Assembly (NCBI GenBank): GCA_963677475.2
Contig: CAXXQD010000023.1
Coordinates: 248,001 to 312,000 of the forward strand
DNA from: JABMQB01 sp963677475
GTDB taxonomy: Bacteria; Bacteroidota; Bacteroidia; Bacteroidales; Prolixibacteraceae
Direction of reading: 5' to 3'
DNA: 64,000 nt
Notes under the pieces: generated by a model
The model's input: the letters and a program-made list of their open reading frames with translations, nothing else
Databases searched by the model: none
Told to the model about the DNA's origin: nothing
Program-made: the position numbers and the translations under genes
Shown here: positions 43,062 to 52,087 of the stretch, piece by piece
Layout: every line of letters begins with the position of its first letter
Position numbering within the stretch: position 1 is the stretch's first letter

Positions 43062-44348
43062 ATGCACAAATCAAGCAAAAGGAATGCCTGGGCATGGATT
43101 CCTTCATTATATTTTACCGAGGGGTTGCCCTATGTTTTTGTAATGACCGTTTCGGTAATTATGTACAAACGGCTGGGCATATCAAATACCGATCTTGCTC
43201 TTTATACGAGTTGGCTTTATCTTCCCTGGGTTATAAAACCACTTTGGAGCCCTGTTGTTGATATCCTGAAAACAAAACGGTATTGGATTGTAGTAATGCA
43301 ATTTTTTGTTGGTGTTTCTTTGGCAGGAATTGCTTTTACCATTCCAACAAGTTCATTTTTCAAATATACATTGGCATTTTTCTGGTTGCTGGCATTTAGT
43401 TCGGCTACCCACGATATTGCTGCCGACGGGTTCTACATGCTTGGTTTAAGCAAACACGACCAGGCTTTTTTTGTTGGGATCCGAAATACGTTTTACCGGA
43501 TAGCAATGCTCACAGGGCAAGGGCTAATTGTGATACTTGCTGGGCAATTGGAAGTTTTTTCAAACAGCAATGTATTGGCTTGGAAATATACTTTTTTAGT
43601 GCTGGCAGTCTTGTTCATTATTTTATACGCATGGCATTCGTTTATCCTTCCTTATCCAAAAGCTGATATCAAACAGGCCTCTTCATCTTTGAAAAAAATC
43701 ATCGAAGATTTTGGGGATACCTTTGTTTCCTTTTTCAAAAAAGACCGAATTGGGATTGCCCTTTTGTTCATCCTGGTATTCAGGCTTGGCGAAGCACAAT
43801 TGGTAAAAATGGCATCGCCTTTCCTTTTAGATGATCCAGATGTTGGCGGACTGGGATTGAGCACCAGCAACATTGGATTTATTTACGGAACTGCGGGTAT
43901 GCTTGCCCTCACCCTTGGCGGGATTCTTGGAGGCATTGTTGTGTCGCGAAACGGACTAAAAAAATGGATGTTCCCGATGGTACTTGCCATGAACCTTCCG
44001 AACCTTGTGTATGTTTTTCTGTCGTTTGCGCAGCCCCAGCAATTGTGGATCATTACAAGCTCAGTCGTAATTGAGCAATTTGGCTATGGATTTGGGTTCA
44101 CTGCATTTATGCTGTATATGATTTACCTATCCGAAGGAAAAAACAAGACTGCACATTATGCCTTATGCACAGGTTTTATGGCTGCAGGAATGATGCTACC
44201 GGGAATGATCAGCGGTTGGATTCAGGAATTGATTGGCTATAAACTATTTTTTGTATGGGTGATGTTTTGCACCTTACCGGGATTTATAATTGTCAGATAT
44301 TTGATTTATGATCCTGAATTTGGCATGAAAGAAACTAAAAAAGCTTAA
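43062..44348 (+). CDS. AmpG-like major facilitator permease
   Basis: About 428 residues from the ATG at 43062; a TTG start 75 nt upstream is possible but adds a charged tail before WAWIPSLYFTEGLPYVF, the true family start. Twelve membrane segments are predicted. The FxxGLPxxL-type opening, LPWVIKPLWSPVVD after TM2 and the conserved SATHDIAADGFYM in TM4-5 mark the AmpG/muropeptide transporter family, which imports murein fragments or anhydro-amino sugars. In Tannerella a relative (MurT) is coupled to a BadF-type MurNAc kinase, and such a kinase is at 31016-31852. Substrate specificity is not provable here. Confidence 0.85.
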   Translation: MHKSSKRNAWAWIPSLYFTEGLPYVFVMTVSVIMYKRLGISNTDLALYTSWLYLPWVIKPLWSPVVDILKTKRYWIVVMQFFVGVSLAGIAFTIPTSSFFKYTLAFFWLLAFSSATHDIAADGFYMLGLSKHDQAFFVGIRNTFYRIAMLTGQGLIVILAGQLEVFSNSNVLAWKYTFLVLAVLFIILYAWHSFILPYPKADIKQASSSLKKIIEDFGDTFVSFFKKDRIGIALLFILVFRLGEAQLVKMASPFLLDDPDVGGLGLSTSNIGFIYGTAGMLALTLGGILGGIVVSRNGLKKWMFPMVLAMNLPNLVYVFLSFAQPQQLWIITSSVVIEQFGYGFGFTAFMLYMIYLSEGKNKTAHYALCTGFMAAGMMLPGMISGWIQELIGYKLFFVWVMFCTLPGFIIVRYLIYDPEFGMKETKKA

Positions 44349-44351
44349 TTC

Positions 44352-44750
44352 CTATCCGGGTGCCAAAATTGTAAATGGGTATAACGGGATATTCCGGATA
44401 ATCCAAAATAGAATTATCAAAATCAAAATTACCAATGGCGTTTTTGGATGTTTCATTAAGTTGGGATAGTTTTTTTCAAATTTCCGATTAATGATTGGTA
44501 TTAAAATACCATAAACGACCATTAGCAAAGCCGGAATAAACAAAACATTGTTACTTACAACCCCGGCAAAATTTAAATGTACCAAACTATGGATAGCACG
44601 CTGTGAACCACATCCCGGGCAATGCAATCCGGTCATCGAATGAAAAATACATTTGGGAAATATCGGATGAACCAAAGGATCTAAAAAATAGAAAAGGATT
44701 GCCAACGCAACAATTGCTATTAGCAATCCAATTTTTATAAATTTTGACAT
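44352..44750 (-). CDS. DUF2752 membrane protein
   Basis: 132 residues with three hydrophobic segments (about 6-23, 61-80, 104-122). The diagnostic motif MTGLHCPGCGSQRAIHSLVHLNF (about 43-65, with C-P-G-C-G-x-x-R) identifies DUF2752, a family of small membrane proteins of unknown function. It is 94 bp downstream of a CD225-type gene on the same strand; the two families commonly occur together in Bacteroidota. It ends 3 bp from the stop of the convergent AmpG-like gene. Confidence 0.88.
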   Translation of the reverse strand: MSKFIKIGLLIAIVALAILFYFLDPLVHPIFPKCIFHSMTGLHCPGCGSQRAIHSLVHLNFAGVVSNNVLFIPALLMVVYGILIPIINRKFEKNYPNLMKHPKTPLVILILIILFWIIRNIPLYPFTILAPG

Positions 44751-44844
44751 ATCGTGTGATATATACTTAAATCAAGCTTCTGAATTTCAAATGTTGCTGC
44801 TTAATGCAAGAACCAAATAAAAGCTTGTTCGAATATCGCTAAGT

Positions 44845-45144
44845 TTACATATCAATCCACTGTGACCAGAAGGCTGCTCCAATACCTAAGGCCATAAGCA
44901 CAAAAGTTAAAACAATTGCAATAATGCCAAACGATGCTGCTAACCATGCCCACAATTTTGCATTTTTACTGGCACGCATTGCCCCTTCATAATCGCCCGA
45001 AACCCAGCGCGAATTAACCATTGCAGCAAAAACAATGGAAACTATACCAAATGGCTGGCAACAAAAAATGGTTGTTAAAATAGCCCAAACCAAATAATTT
45101 GGAGGTGGCGATTGCGGATTAACCGTGTTTTTTACTTCTTCCAT
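44845..45144 (-). CDS. CD225/dispanin-type membrane protein
   Basis: 99 residues. PPPNYLVWAILTTIFCCQPFGIVSIVFAAMVNSRWVSGDYEGAMRASKNAKLW is the CD225 core: a first hydrophobic half-helix, the conserved CCQPFGIVS, and an amphipathic NA...A segment before the second membrane helix (about 70-92). It is related in fold to eukaryotic IFITM proteins; the bacterial function is not established. It is probably co-transcribed with the DUF2752 gene downstream. Confidence 0.88.
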   Translation of the reverse strand: MEEVKNTVNPQSPPPNYLVWAILTTIFCCQPFGIVSIVFAAMVNSRWVSGDYEGAMRASKNAKLWAWLAASFGIIAIVLTFVLMALGIGAAFWSQWIDM

Positions 45145-45257
45145 GAGTATAAATTTAAAAGATTAGTTTTAATAGCTTGCCAAACAAATTTACAGGATGT
45201 GTTCTAAAAATAAAACATATTGTGCCAATTTTACATAAAAGTTTCTTTAAGAACTTT

Positions 45258-48200
45258 TTATCTGACTATGAGTAGCTTTTTGCTTACCCTGCTTTCATTA
45301 TTACTTAACACCAAGGTATAATTTCCGGTTTTTGGATTTTCAAGATGAAACGACTTTGACAAGGTCTCAAAATTCTTATTGATCTTATCTGAAAAAACTG
45401 TTTTCCCAGCCATATCGTAAACCAATACATCCAGTTCCCCGTTCATATCGCCATTTATTTCCAAGTTAATATCCCCTTTCGATGGATTTGGATAAACATC
45501 GAGTTGAATACCATCATCAAGCACAAACGCATTATTGGATACCAAATTATCGTACTCAACCGACCAAATGCCTCTTCCGTAAGTTGCAATTACTACATTC
45601 CCGTCCTGCAAAAACATCTGAGTGATTGGAACCGAAGGCATGTCTGAATTCAGGATTTCCCATGTAGCCCCAGAATCTTTTGATTGGAATATACCAATAT
45701 CGGTACCCGCCCAAAGTTGGTTTGGATGCTCAGGAAATATAAGTAAACAATTACATGGTACTTCAGGAAAACCATTGGAACTGCTTGTGCCTGTTGCCCC
45801 ATAACCAGTAAGGTCTTCCCATGTCTGTCCATAATCCTTTGATCGCAATATTTTAGGCACTCCGTAGGCTGCATAACTAATAAATACTGTTCCTTCTTCG
45901 TTAGGGTGTGGTGTAATAGACCTAAAATAATAAGGTAAATCGCGAATGGTATACGCCTTTCCTTCGGTAAACGATGTTCCCTTATTTGTTGAAGCATAAA
46001 ATGCAAGGCCATTTTCGGGGCTGTTGGATGCCCCACAGTAAATAACCGAATTATTGGCTGGTGATACCTCCACCAGGTGCCAGGATGTAACATCCCCGCT
46101 TGTCCAGTTTATACCCACCGACCTGTTTGTCCAGTTTGATGCACCAAAATCGTCTGACACCCATAATCCGTTGGTACCAACGGCATATAAACGGTCGGGT
46201 TCCTGTGGTGAATTTGCCAACCTTGAAATAAACGGGCCATCTTCGTCAATTCCGGCATCGGCAGCTGACCAGGATTGCCCTCGATTAGTACTCCTATAAA
46301 AAGCATTGTTATAAACAGATCCAATTATTTTTAAATCGTTTGTTTGATGCCAAATGCACTCAAAACCATCTCCTCCAAGTTTAAAAAAATAACTTGAGGA
46401 TTGATCAGACTCACCAATAAGTGCAGATTGCCAAGAACCATTGTCCTGCATCCCTCCAAAATATTGATGCTGTCCCGGACGCTTTGCAACACCATAAAAC
46501 TGTGTTGTAACCATGCCTTTTTTTATTTGGGTCCAGTTTTCGCCATTGTCTTTTGAAATACCGAGACCTCCATCATTGGCATTTAATATCCAATATTCCT
46601 TTTGTGCATCATTTTGCTTAATTGGGATTAAATTATGATGATCGGGATGAAAACCCGGAATTGAGGTTGACCCAAAACCCTGACTTTGTTTGTAATTGTC
46701 GCCACCGCCGTAATTATTATATGCATCCGCAACTGAACGGACAGTTCCAAATCTTTTTGTGAGGGACGAATATACAATCTTAATATTTGATTCAGGCAGG
46801 TTTGCGGCATTCCATGTTCCATTTTCAGGTAAAATTGCCCAAAGCATATACAAGTTTTTATATTGATGCCCACCATCTCTGGTCAAATTACTATTCCCTC
46901 CATTTTCATCGTAGTCAACAGCATTTACATAGATATATTCGCGTCCTAACAAACCATACTCTCCTTCCAGTTCATCAGGCGACCTCGGATATAAATTAAA
47001 CGCACCATCCCTTTCTTGATCGCGAAAAGAAACCGATAGTTGTTTATTATTGGTAATATCCCAAACTTCAAACGGAACTTCCACAAAATCTTTATACAAA
47101 TAACTTGAAGCAGCGACCCCGGAAGTTGCCTGAAATGGTACTTCGAATCGATATGCTTTTTGTTTTTTATCCGGTCCAAACCGGATTTCAACACTTGCCC
47201 AGTCTGATTCTACCAAACGATGTGCATCTGTTTCGCTAACAGATAATCCGGTAAAAGTATTTCCAGAGAAACTTACCCTTTGAATAAACGACCCTGTATT
47301 GTTTTCGTCTACCCTTGTAACTTCTTTCGCCCCAACTTCAACAGAATCCGTTCTTGTGAGCTTCCAAATATTTACCCCGCCAACAAAAAATATGTTTTCA
47401 TCGTATGGATCAACGGCAATGGTATTATCATACCAACCTTGCCCTCCCAAAAAATCATCAAACGAATCCATATCTTTAAATACTTCCCAACTTTGTGCTC
47501 CATCTGAAGAAACATAAACCACAGAAACTTCATCCGTAAACTCCCCACTCACATATATTTTATCGGGATTGCTTGGCGATATCGCTAATTCAAAACGGTA
47601 CCCATTGGTTATTCCTTCACTCGATAAATTCCAACTTTCGCCAGCATCTGTTGACTTTACAACACCAACCGAATTAATACATCCGTAAAGAATGGAAAAA
47701 TTGTTTGGATCTGCATCCAAATCTTCCACATTGCTGTTTTCGTATTTTTTTACCCAATTAGCTCCCCCATTAGTGGTTTTAAATATTCCTGTAGAAGTTG
47801 CAGCAAGTACAATGTTTTCATTTTCGGGATCAATAACAAGTCGGTTCACATACCTAAAATCCAAGCTTTCAGATGTTGACCCCATTTGCTCCCATGTTTG
47901 TCCTTTATTATTAGATTTAAAAATACCGCCCCCGGTATTAAACCTTCCACTGAAACTTTCGCCAGTACCAACATAAATCGTATTGGTATTTGCAGGCGAC
48001 ATTACAAGTGTTGTTGTAGATAAGTAAGGAATGTCAGGAGTTAAATTAGTGAAACTATTGCCACCATCGCTTGTTTTCCATACCCCTCCGGTTGCAGTCC
48101 CAATAAACCATGTATTATTGGTCGGGTCATCAGGGTCAACAATCAATCCGCGTACCCTGCCGCCAACATTTCCCGGTCCTCTCGAAACCCATTCAACCAC

Positions 48201-48512
48201 GCTTGCAGACTTTTCCCATGTTCTATTTTGTTGCGCTTTTTTTAATTCCTTCATTAGGTAATTTGGTGGAAAGTCTTCTCCCTCTCCAACAAAAGGATTT
48301 CGTAAACCTTCGAAATACTCTTTCATGCCTTTAGCTTTTGCTTCTGCATATTCCCTGCTTTTTACAAAACCATTTGCCCTTCTTTCTTTTTTCCTTTGGT
48401 ACTCAGCTTCCCAACCACCCGCATTTGTTTTTCTATTATTCACGAAATAAACGAACATAAATGCTGCAATAATTAAAAGGCTGAACCCAACTATAAAATG
48501 ATGTTTTTTCAT
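45258..48512 (-). CDS. BNR/sortilin-type propeller protein with Type IX sorting domain
   Basis: 1084 residues. The N-terminus (FIVGFSLLIIAAFMFVYFV) is a signal or signal anchor. The body consists of many sialidase-type BNR repeats (TATGGVWKTSDGGNSFTNL, GGGIFKSNNKGQTWEQM, GVVKSTDAGESW), split by a non-repeat insert of about 200 residues (about 400-600), and is of the VPS10/sortilin-like kind seen in Bacteroidota exoproteins. The last 80 residues (LDVYPNPSKGDINLEIN...KKLLIVR) form a Type A sorting domain for Type IX secretion. It is 11 bp downstream of a small lipoprotein gene. Enzymatic activity is not evident; Asp-box repeats alone do not make it a sialidase. Confidence 0.88.
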   Translation of the reverse strand: MKKHHFIVGFSLLIIAAFMFVYFVNNRKTNAGGWEAEYQRKKERRANGFVKSREYAEAKAKGMKEYFEGLRNPFVGEGEDFPPNYLMKELKKAQQNRTWEKSASVVEWVSRGPGNVGGRVRGLIVDPDDPTNNTWFIGTATGGVWKTSDGGNSFTNLTPDIPYLSTTTLVMSPANTNTIYVGTGESFSGRFNTGGGIFKSNNKGQTWEQMGSTSESLDFRYVNRLVIDPENENIVLAATSTGIFKTTNGGANWVKKYENSNVEDLDADPNNFSILYGCINSVGVVKSTDAGESWNLSSEGITNGYRFELAISPSNPDKIYVSGEFTDEVSVVYVSSDGAQSWEVFKDMDSFDDFLGGQGWYDNTIAVDPYDENIFFVGGVNIWKLTRTDSVEVGAKEVTRVDENNTGSFIQRVSFSGNTFTGLSVSETDAHRLVESDWASVEIRFGPDKKQKAYRFEVPFQATSGVAASSYLYKDFVEVPFEVWDITNNKQLSVSFRDQERDGAFNLYPRSPDELEGEYGLLGREYIYVNAVDYDENGGNSNLTRDGGHQYKNLYMLWAILPENGTWNAANLPESNIKIVYSSLTKRFGTVRSVADAYNNYGGGDNYKQSQGFGSTSIPGFHPDHHNLIPIKQNDAQKEYWILNANDGGLGISKDNGENWTQIKKGMVTTQFYGVAKRPGQHQYFGGMQDNGSWQSALIGESDQSSSYFFKLGGDGFECIWHQTNDLKIIGSVYNNAFYRSTNRGQSWSAADAGIDEDGPFISRLANSPQEPDRLYAVGTNGLWVSDDFGASNWTNRSVGINWTSGDVTSWHLVEVSPANNSVIYCGASNSPENGLAFYASTNKGTSFTEGKAYTIRDLPYYFRSITPHPNEEGTVFISYAAYGVPKILRSKDYGQTWEDLTGYGATGTSSSNGFPEVPCNCLLIFPEHPNQLWAGTDIGIFQSKDSGATWEILNSDMPSVPITQMFLQDGNVVIATYGRGIWSVEYDNLVSNNAFVLDDGIQLDVYPNPSKGDINLEINGDMNGELDVLVYDMAGKTVFSDKINKNFETLSKSFHLENPKTGNYTLVLSNNESRVSKKLLIVR

Positions 48513-48523
48513 GGTACTTGTTT

Positions 48524-48958
48524 CTATAATGCCGACTCAACCCTTTGAAGTTGATTAGTTGGAAGTATTAATTGATAAATAATTCTATTTTCGTTGTACT
48601 TTTTTGTAATATCTTCCCCTGCTTCCAATTGTCCAATAATTTTTTCCAGGTACAAAACATCACCTTTCCAATATGCTTTTCGATACTCATTCTTGCTTTC
48701 AAACAAACATACATTTTTCGAGTCAAAAACCATTACATGGACAAAAGCAGGTTCCATTTGATTTTTTATTCCGCTCACCAAAACATAGTTGCCATTATCT
48801 GAAAATGTAAATTCTTTTTCGCCCATAAAATCATCCGAAATTTTTTTGTCAATTATTCGAATAATCTTCTTTTCAGTTCTTGCAATTTGTAAAGCCGGTG
48901 AGCAGCCTCCTATTCCAAACAATAGAAGTAATGCCAGAATGTTGGTTTTTATATTCAC
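48524..48958 (-). CDS. Small lipoprotein
   Basis: 144 residues with a lipoprotein signal (NILALLLLFGIGGCSPA, lipidated Cys19). The mature part is beta-rich (KEFTFSDNGNYVLVSGIKNQ, AFVHVMVFDSKNVCLFES). The family is not recognised. It lies 11 bp upstream of the BNR-repeat Type IX substrate gene, so the two probably form an operon and may work together at the cell surface. Confidence 0.75.
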   Translation of the reverse strand: MNIKTNILALLLLFGIGGCSPALQIARTEKKIIRIIDKKISDDFMGEKEFTFSDNGNYVLVSGIKNQMEPAFVHVMVFDSKNVCLFESKNEYRKAYWKGDVLYLEKIIGQLEAGEDITKKYNENRIIYQLILPTNQLQRVESAL

Positions 48959-49104
48959 TGTGTTCCGATTTTAATTAGTGCTTTAATATGGGTTTATTGG
49001 TAAACTGTTTTCAAATATAATTACTATTCTAACGAGATTAAACCTAAGTATGTTAAAGAATCAAAATAATCTGCCAACAAACAAATATTTAAGTATGGCA
49101 AAAA

Positions 49105-49126
49105 AAAAGAGCCCAAAAGGCTCTTT
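49105..49126 (-). terminator. Terminator of the ahpC-osmC operon
   Basis: AAAAGAGCC (49105-49113) pairs with GGCTCTTTT (49118-49126) around a short loop, followed on the minus strand by a T run. Confidence 0.85.
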
Positions 49127-49153
49127 TCAAATCAATTAATAAACTAAACTATA

Positions 49154-49582
49154 CTAATCTTCTAAACGTGCGTTCAATTCAATGGTAGCTGTCCCTCCGG
49201 CATATAACCTTGAAATTGGGCAACCATCTTTTGCTTTCAGCGATAATTCTTTAAATTTTTCTTGTGATAAACCATCGCATTTTACAACACAATCCAAAAC
49301 TATCTTTGTAATTGCCGGACCGCCATCCAGCTGCCCTAATGTTACCGAAGCTTCTGTTTCAATTTTTTCAGGAACCAACTCTTCTCCACTAATTAAAGCA
49401 GACAAAAACATTGAATAACAACCTGAATGTGCAGCTCCTACTAATTCTTCCGGATTTGTGCCTTTCGCATCTTCAAAACGGGTAGCAAAGGTAAATGGCC
49501 CTTCATATCCCGTAATTCCCATGGTTCCGTTACCTTCTTTTAAAGTTCCGGCCCAAACTGATTTTACTTTTCTAACTGTCAT
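49154..49582 (-). CDS. OsmC-family peroxiredoxin
   Basis: 142-residue thiol peroxidase of the OsmC/Ohr family that reduces organic hydroperoxides. Both redox cysteines are visible: AAHSGCYSMFLSALI (near residue 54) and KDGCPISRLYAG (near residue 120). The catalytic-type Arg and Glu region is SVWAGTLKEGNGTMG...ATRFEDAKGTNPEELV. It lies 22 bp downstream of ahpC, giving a two-gene peroxide-defence operon with a terminator at 49105-49126. Confidence 0.9.
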   Translation of the reverse strand: MTVRKVKSVWAGTLKEGNGTMGITGYEGPFTFATRFEDAKGTNPEELVGAAHSGCYSMFLSALISGEELVPEKIETEASVTLGQLDGGPAITKIVLDCVVKCDGLSQEKFKELSLKAKDGCPISRLYAGGTATIELNARLED

Positions 49583-49604
49583 GATTTTTGGTTTTTAGTT
49601 ACCC

Positions 49605-50141
49605 TTAAGATAAGGTTTCTTGGCCAGCTTCCCAATTACAAGGAGTCAATTCCCCGGTTTGAAATGCATCGAGTAAGCGAATGGTTTCTTTTACGTTCCT
49701 ACCAACATTTAACCCATTAATTGAAATATGTTGAATTACTCCTTCTGGATCAATAATATAAGTTGCCCTGTAAGCAATTTTATTTTCTTTTTCCAGTATT
49801 CCTAAATCTTTCGAAAGTGATTTTGACGTATCAGCAATCATCGGGAATTTTAACTTTTTAAGCCCCGGATCAGAATTTCTCCATGCAAGGTGCACAAATT
49901 CTGAATCAATCGAAGCGCCAAATAAATTGGCATCTCTTTTTTCAAATTCTTCAAAATGATCGTTAAAGGAAGTGATCTCTGTTGGGCAAACAAATGTAAA
50001 ATCTAACGGCCACCAAAAGAAAACCGACCATTTACCATTTGTCACATCGCTCAGCGTAACTGTTTCAAACTCTTTTCCCGGCTCTAAAGACACTACTGCT
50101 GTCTTTTTAAATTTTGGAAATTTATCTCCTACTGATTTCAT
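49605..50141 (-). CDS. ahpC: Alkyl hydroperoxide reductase AhpC (2-Cys peroxiredoxin)
   Basis: 178-residue peroxiredoxin that reduces hydrogen peroxide and alkyl hydroperoxides. The peroxidatic Cys52 lies in DFTFVCPTEITSF and the resolving cysteine in ELTPCNWEAG (Cys168). WRNSDPGLKKLKFPMIAD and GVIQHISINGLNVGRNVKET are AhpC hallmarks. It is first in an operon with an OsmC-family gene. No ahpF reductase gene is next to it, so electrons probably come from thioredoxin or from an ahpF elsewhere. Confidence 0.92.
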   Translation of the reverse strand: MKSVGDKFPKFKKTAVVSLEPGKEFETVTLSDVTNGKWSVFFWWPLDFTFVCPTEITSFNDHFEEFEKRDANLFGASIDSEFVHLAWRNSDPGLKKLKFPMIADTSKSLSKDLGILEKENKIAYRATYIIDPEGVIQHISINGLNVGRNVKETIRLLDAFQTGELTPCNWEAGQETLS

Positions 50142-50407
50142 AATTTTTATAGCTTTTAATTTAAATATTCAAGATTTTAGGTCAAAGATAAGTGCTCAAA
50201 TGGCGCCAATCAAATAGAATTTTTTGAAGCAGAATAGAGAAATCCTATAGTTAGGTATTTTATCTTCAATCCTATTTATTTATCAAAATACGAATAATTC
50301 TTACCCCGAATTAACCCGGCAACAAACAGGAAACAAAAATCATTTTCTAAAACCTCTTAATATCCTTATCTTTAATTGAATTTTTAATCACCTTAACCAA
50401 TCATAAA

Positions 50408-51922
50408 ATGAATCATAACAGTTCAAACAAAAAAAGCATTTCCAGAAGGTCATTTCTGGGAACCAGTACTGCGGTTGCTGCCGGGGTCACAATCCTTCCG
50501 AGTAATGTAATAGCAGGCTTGGGGCATAAAGCTCCCAGCGATAAATTGAATATTGTAGGTGTTGGTGTTGGCGGGATGGGTTTCGCTAACCTAAAAAACC
50601 TTCAATCTGAAAATATTATTGGATTGTGTGATGTGGATTGGAAATATGCCAAACCATGCTTTGATCATTTTCCTGACGCAAAACGCTACAAAGATTTTAG
50701 GGTAATGTTTGATGAAATGAATAAAGACATTGATGGAGTTGTGATTGCCACGGCCGACCATACGCATGCGATTGTTGCGGCAACTGCAATGACCATGGGC
50801 AAACATGTATTTCTTCAAAAACCGTTGACCCATTCAGTTTATGAATCACGTTTATTGACCAAACTTGCAAAAAAACATAAAGTTGCTACGCAAATGGGCA
50901 ACCAGGGGGCATCCGGCGCAGGGGTTGCAAAAACCTGTGAATTATTATGGAGTGGTGCAATTGGCGAAATAACCAAAGTTGAATCGTTTACCGACAGGCC
51001 CATTTGGCCACAGGGCCTAAACACACCAGAGCAAGGTCATTGGGTTCCGGATACCTTAGACTGGGATTTATTTACTGGTCCTGCTAAAATGGTGCCCTAC
51101 AACGAAGTATATCACCCCTGGAATTGGCGCGGCTGGTGGAACTACGGAACTGGTGCCCTTGGCGATATGGCCTGCCATATATTACACCCTGTTTTTGAAG
51201 GGTTAAAACTTGGCTGCCCAACAAAAGCACAAGGCAGCTCTACTTTGTTATTAGATGGATGTGCACCAAATGCTCAGGCGGTAAAATTAACTTTCCCTGA
51301 AAGGGAAAAAGTAGGTAAACTTAAAATGCCCGAAGTAGAAGTTTCATGGTATGATGGAGGAATCAAACCAATGCTACCTGATAATTGGCCAGCAGGAAAA
51401 GAGCCTAATAAATCGGGTGGAGGAACATTCTTTTACGGAACCAAAGGAGTAATGCACGTTGGTTGTTATGGCGTAGATCCTGAGATTATTGGCGCTGAAA
51501 ACCCAGAAGTTGCAAAAACTGAAAGAAGGGTGGAGGAAGAACTGGGAATGACCTGGGACAAAGGAGCCCATGAAATGGATTGGGTAAGGGCATGCAAAGA
51601 AGATGCAGAAAGCAGAACTCCATGTGCATCTGACTTTGCCGAAGCCGGCCCATTTAATGAAATGGTTGTAATGGGAGTTTTAGCTGTAAGGTTACAATCG
51701 CTAAACAAAACCCTTGAATGGGATGGGGAAAATATGAAATTCACAAATATCGGGGACGATGAAAAAATAAAAACAGTTATTAAGGATGGATTTAAAATTC
51801 ACGATGGACATCCAACGTTCGACAAAACCTGGACCGAACCAGTTTCGGCAAATGAATATGCTGCAGAACTTGTAAAACACACCTATCGAAAAGGATGGAG
51901 ATTGCCTGAAATGCCAGCATAA
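50408..51922 (+). CDS. Tat-exported Gfo/Idh/MocA family oxidoreductase (copy 1)
   Basis: 504 residues. A twin-arginine signal (SISRRSFLGTSTAVAAGVTIL) precedes an NAD(P)-binding Rossmann domain (GVGVGGMGFANLKNL, about 49-63; GLCDVDWKYA). The GFO/IDH/MocA C-terminal domain includes FLQKPLTHSVYESRLL (the E/K-K-P type motif reads Q-K-P), HPWNWRGWWNYGTGALGDMACHI and GTKGVMHVG. The family oxidises or isomerises sugars, and periplasmic members with tightly bound cofactor exist (glucose-fructose oxidoreductase). The substrate is unknown. A paralogue follows 165 bp downstream. A terminator (51942-51975) separates the two. Confidence 0.9.
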   Translation: MNHNSSNKKSISRRSFLGTSTAVAAGVTILPSNVIAGLGHKAPSDKLNIVGVGVGGMGFANLKNLQSENIIGLCDVDWKYAKPCFDHFPDAKRYKDFRVMFDEMNKDIDGVVIATADHTHAIVAATAMTMGKHVFLQKPLTHSVYESRLLTKLAKKHKVATQMGNQGASGAGVAKTCELLWSGAIGEITKVESFTDRPIWPQGLNTPEQGHWVPDTLDWDLFTGPAKMVPYNEVYHPWNWRGWWNYGTGALGDMACHILHPVFEGLKLGCPTKAQGSSTLLLDGCAPNAQAVKLTFPEREKVGKLKMPEVEVSWYDGGIKPMLPDNWPAGKEPNKSGGGTFFYGTKGVMHVGCYGVDPEIIGAENPEVAKTERRVEEELGMTWDKGAHEMDWVRACKEDAESRTPCASDFAEAGPFNEMVVMGVLAVRLQSLNKTLEWDGENMKFTNIGDDEKIKTVIKDGFKIHDGHPTFDKTWTEPVSANEYAAELVKHTYRKGWRLPEMPA

Positions 51923-51941
51923 GAAGAAAAAATACAACGAG

Positions 51942-51975
51942 AAAGGGTGGAATTAACTTCACCCTTTTTTTAGCA
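51942..51975 (+). terminator. Terminator between the two oxidoreductase genes
   Basis: AAAGGGTG (51942-51949) pairs with CACCCTTT (51960-51967), 10-nt loop, followed by T run. Confidence 0.85.
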
Positions 51976-52087
51976 GTTATTAGGTTATTTTAAGGAATAA
52001 TAAGTTAAGCAAAGTAAAAATTGGATTTGCCGAATACATATTATTCTTTAATTTGTACCCTGAATCCCATAAGTCATCGTAAAAGCA

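Noticed and set aside
45650..46093. Long antisense or shifted frames inside the BNR and oxidoreductase genes
   Set aside because: They are shadows of strongly supported genes with clear homology on the other frame.
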